Shown in pieces: positions 45,975-47,929 of a stretch of 47,929 bases of DNA. The stretch is from Mycobacterium szulgai. GTDB lineage: Bacteria > Actinomycetota > Actinomycetes > Mycobacteriales > Mycobacteriaceae. The notes beneath the pieces were generated by a model, which was not told the origin of the DNA, ran no database searches, and saw only the letters and a list, made by a program, of their open reading frames with translations. A program made the translations under genes and the position numbers. Every line of letters starts with the position of its first letter. The stretch's first letter is position 1. The DNA is taken from contig NZ_LQPW01000062.1 of the NCBI RefSeq assembly GCF_002116635.1, positions 1-47,929 of the forward strand. The letters run 5' to 3'.

Positions 45975-47929
45975 GTGTCATTCGTGGTGGCTACCCCGGA
46001 GATGCTGCTGGCCGCGGCTTCGGATTTGGCGAGCATTGGTTCCGCCCTAGGGGCGGCCAACGCTGCAGCGGCGGTCCCCACCGGCGCCCTGCTGGCCGCC
46101 GCCGGCGACGAGGTGTCGGTGGCCATCGCGGCGCTTTTCGGGTCGCACGCCCAGCAGTACCAGGCGGTGGGCGCCCAGACGGCCGCGTTCTATGACCGCT
46201 TTGTCCAGACCCTGACTTCTGCCGGCCGGATGTTCGGCAGCGCCGAGGCCACCAACGTCTCAACGCTGCAACCGCTGGGGGGCCTCCAGTCGCTGGCCGC
46301 TGCCGGCTCGCAGTCTCTGCTGGTCGAGCCGGTTCAGCAGCTCGGCCAGGCGTGGCTGGGCAGCCCGCTGGCTGCCGTCGTCGATCCGGTGATCAATGCG
46401 CCTTTCGTCGCACTGACCGGGCGCGGCCTGATCGGCAACGGTGCGGCGGGGACGGCCGGAATCAATGGCGGTGCGGGCGGGAATGGCGGTTGGTTATTCG
46501 GCAATGGCGGGCCCGGAGCGGCCGCCACCGCCGCGTCGGCCGCCGGCCCCGGCGGGGATGCGGGGTTGATCGGCAATGGCGGGGCGGGCGGAATCGCCCT
46601 GGCCAACAGCGGTGGTGCCGGTGGCGCCGGCGGACGCGGCGGCTTGCTGCTGGGCGACGGCGGGCCCGGCGCGCCTGGCGCACCCTCGTTGAACCCGGCC
46701 ATCCCGGGCGGTAACGGCGGTCCCGGCGGCGATGCCGGCTGGTTCGGGACCGGCGGTACCGGCGGGGCCGGCGGCGCCGGAGCGCCCGGCCTCATCGGCG
46801 ACAGCGGGCTAACCGGACCCGGCGGAAACGGCGGCGCGGGCGGCCTCGCCGGCAACGGCGGCGCGGGCGGTGCGGGCGGCGTCATCGCCGGCAACGGCGG
46901 TACCGGCGGGGTCGGTGGTACCGGTGGGGCCGGCGGTGTGGGTGGGCACGGTGGACACGGCGCCGCGGGTAGCTACGTCACCGGCAACGGCACCGGCGGC
47001 GACGGCGGCAACGGCGGCGACGGCGGGGTCGGCGGCAACGGCGGCGTCGGCGGTAATGCCGGCCACGCCCGAGGTTTAGGCCTAACCGGGACCAACGGTA
47101 ACGGTGGGGCCGGCGGTGCCGGCGGTAACGCCGGCACCCCAGGTGACGGCGGGGCCGGCGCGTCCGGTGACGCCGTCCACATCGACGGTGGGGCCGGCGG
47201 CAACGGCGGCAATCCCGGCGCATTCGGTACCGGGGGTCACGGCGGCGGCCCGGGCAGCGGCGGCTCCGGTGGGACCGGCGGCACCGGCGGCGCTAACGGT
47301 GTGCTGCCCACCAACGTCGGCAGCGGCGGCAGCGGCGGCAACGGATTCAACGCCCCCACCGCCGCCACGGTCGGCGGCAACGGCGGCAACGGCGGCAGCG
47401 GCGGATCCGTGGGCAACGGCGGTGCCGGCGGCAATGGCGGCAATGGCGCCAGCGCTACCGCCGCCGGCGGTACCGGCAGCAACGGCGGCAACGGCGGCAA
47501 CGGCGGCAACGCCGGAATTCATGGGCTTGCCGGCGGCAACTCCGGGGCCGGCGGCAATGGCGGCAACGGCGCCAACGGAATCTCAACGACGAACAACGGC
47601 GCCGGCGGCGACGGGGGTAACGGCGGCAACGCCGGCACCGCGGGTACCGGCGGCACCACCAGCGCTCTGGTCGGTCATGCCGGCAACGGTGGCAACGGCG
47701 GCACCGGCGCGACCAATAACGCCACCGGCGGCCCGAGCGGTCGCGGCGGTAACGGCGGTCATGCCGGCACCATCGGCACCGAGGGCCACGGGGGCAACGG
47801 CGGAAACGGTGGCGACGGCACCGGCTCGGCCGACGCGGCCGACGGCGGGGCCGGCGGCAAGGGCGGCAACGCCAGCAGCGGTGGTATCGCCGGCAGGGGC
47901 GGCGACGGCGGTGGCGGGGCGTCCGGCGG
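45975..47929 (+). CDS. PE_PGRS family protein (3' end outside window; PE_PGRS15 position)
   Basis: The frame starts at GTG 45975 ([11 protein letters not shown]), with gcgagg 7 nt upstream, and stays open to the end of the window, at least 651 codons. The PE domain (about 1-93) ends [12 protein letters not shown], where Phe takes the place of the Tyr of the Y-x-x-x-D/E motif. Then come the linker [27 protein letters not shown] and the PGRS repeats. Its location next to fadE10 is that of PE_PGRS15 (Rv0872c) in M. tuberculosis, but PGRS genes are hard to assign and no symbol is given. It is a close paralog of the complete PE_PGRS gene at 39814. Confidence 0.93.
   Translation, partial: MSFVVATPEMLLAAASDLASIGSALGAANAAAAVPTGALLAAAGDEVSVAIAALFGSHAQQYQAVGAQTAAFYDRFVQTLTSAGRMFGSAEATNVSTLQPLGGLQSLAAAGSQSLLVEPVQQLGQAWLGSPLAAVVDPVINAPFVALTGRGLIGNGAAGTAGINGGAGGNGGWLFGNGGPGAAATAASAAGPGGDAGLIGNGGAGGIALANSGGAGGAGGRGGLLLGDGGPGAPGAPSLNPAIPGGNGGPGGDAGWFGTGGTGGAGGAGAPGLIGDSGLTGPGGNGGAGGLAGNGGAGGAGGVIAGNGGTGGVGGTGGAGGVGGHGGHGAAGSYVTGNGTGGDGGNGGDGGVGGNGGVGGNAGHARGLGLTGTNGNGGAGGAGGNAGTPGDGGAGASGDAVHIDGGAGGNGGNPGAFGTGGHGGGPGSGGSGGTGGTGGANGVLPTNVGSGGSGGNGFNAPTAATVGGNGGNGGSGGSVGNGGAGGNGGNGASATAAGGTGSNGGNGGNGGNAGIHGLAGGNSGAGGNGGNGANGISTTNNGAGGDGGNGGNAGTAGTGGTTSALVGHAGNGGNGGTGATNNATGGPSGRGGNGGHAGTIGTEGHGGNGGNGGDGTGSADAADGGAGGKGGNASSGGIAGRGGDGGGGASG

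Overview
The window is high-GC actinobacterial DNA from a slow-growing, PE/PPE-rich Mycobacterium. The evidence is three PE_PGRS genes, one PPE gene, and a gene order that follows, in reverse orientation, the M. tuberculosis segment Rv0906 to Rv0872c. It is not M. tuberculosis itself: several blocks are inserted, missing or substituted. The PE_PGRS load fits the M. kansasii / M. marinum side of the genus, but the species is inferred from memory of synteny, not from a search.

Layout. 1-4068: 3' part of a PE_PGRS gene whose repeat domain holds six copies of a ~109-residue super-repeat. 4071-7433: Rv0906-like metallo-beta-lactamase-fold hydrolase, echA6, and divergent accD3; echA6 and accD3 share a 28-bp spacer with a palindromic TATATA box. 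7473-13691: an accessory block absent from the M. tuberculosis order, with an AbiEi-like/DUF559 fusion, a TetR regulator divergent from an FAD monooxygenase, and a two-gene heterodimeric ABC exporter. 13852-17655: two-component system prrA-prrB, convergent with arfA-arfB-arfC (arfB, 46 aa, is annotated here). 17760-20931: Rv0898c-like, Rv0897c-like FAD oxidoreductase, gltA2. 21034-22943: MFS exporter and pdxH, in place of Rv0890c-Rv0895. 23026-26569: citA, Rv0888-like sphingomyelinase, glyoxalase-fold protein. 26825-28042: an inserted PPE-PPW gene, bounded by two strong hairpins. 28055-32973: fprB, AurF-like diiron protein, serC, sepH. 32956-34462: a tightly overlapped operon of a MarR regulator, a SpoU/TrmH RNA methyltransferase and a small membrane protein. 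34707-38531: DUF2530 protein, SRPBCC protein (where M. tuberculosis has PPE13), DUF3027 protein, MFS-like protein, DUF2771 protein. 38647-47929: glutathionyl-hydroquinone-reductase-like protein, PE_PGRS, fadE10, and a second PE_PGRS that runs off the window.

How it fits together. The core is central and lipid metabolism (two citrate synthases, serC, pdxH, accD3, echA6, fadE10), electron transfer (fprB), envelope (ArfABC) and division/regulation (SepH, PrrAB). Genes are compact, with many ATGA/GTGA overlaps and convergent stop-codon overlaps. The accessory content is the PE_PGRS/PPE genes and the TetR/monooxygenase/ABC block, which resembles a small-molecule response module. I found no CRISPR array, insertion sequence, rRNA or tRNA, and no clearly new multi-gene system. 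The best leads are regulatory: three repeated TetR-type operator sites, the shared TATATA promoter, and a family of long imperfect inverted repeats at convergent gene ends.
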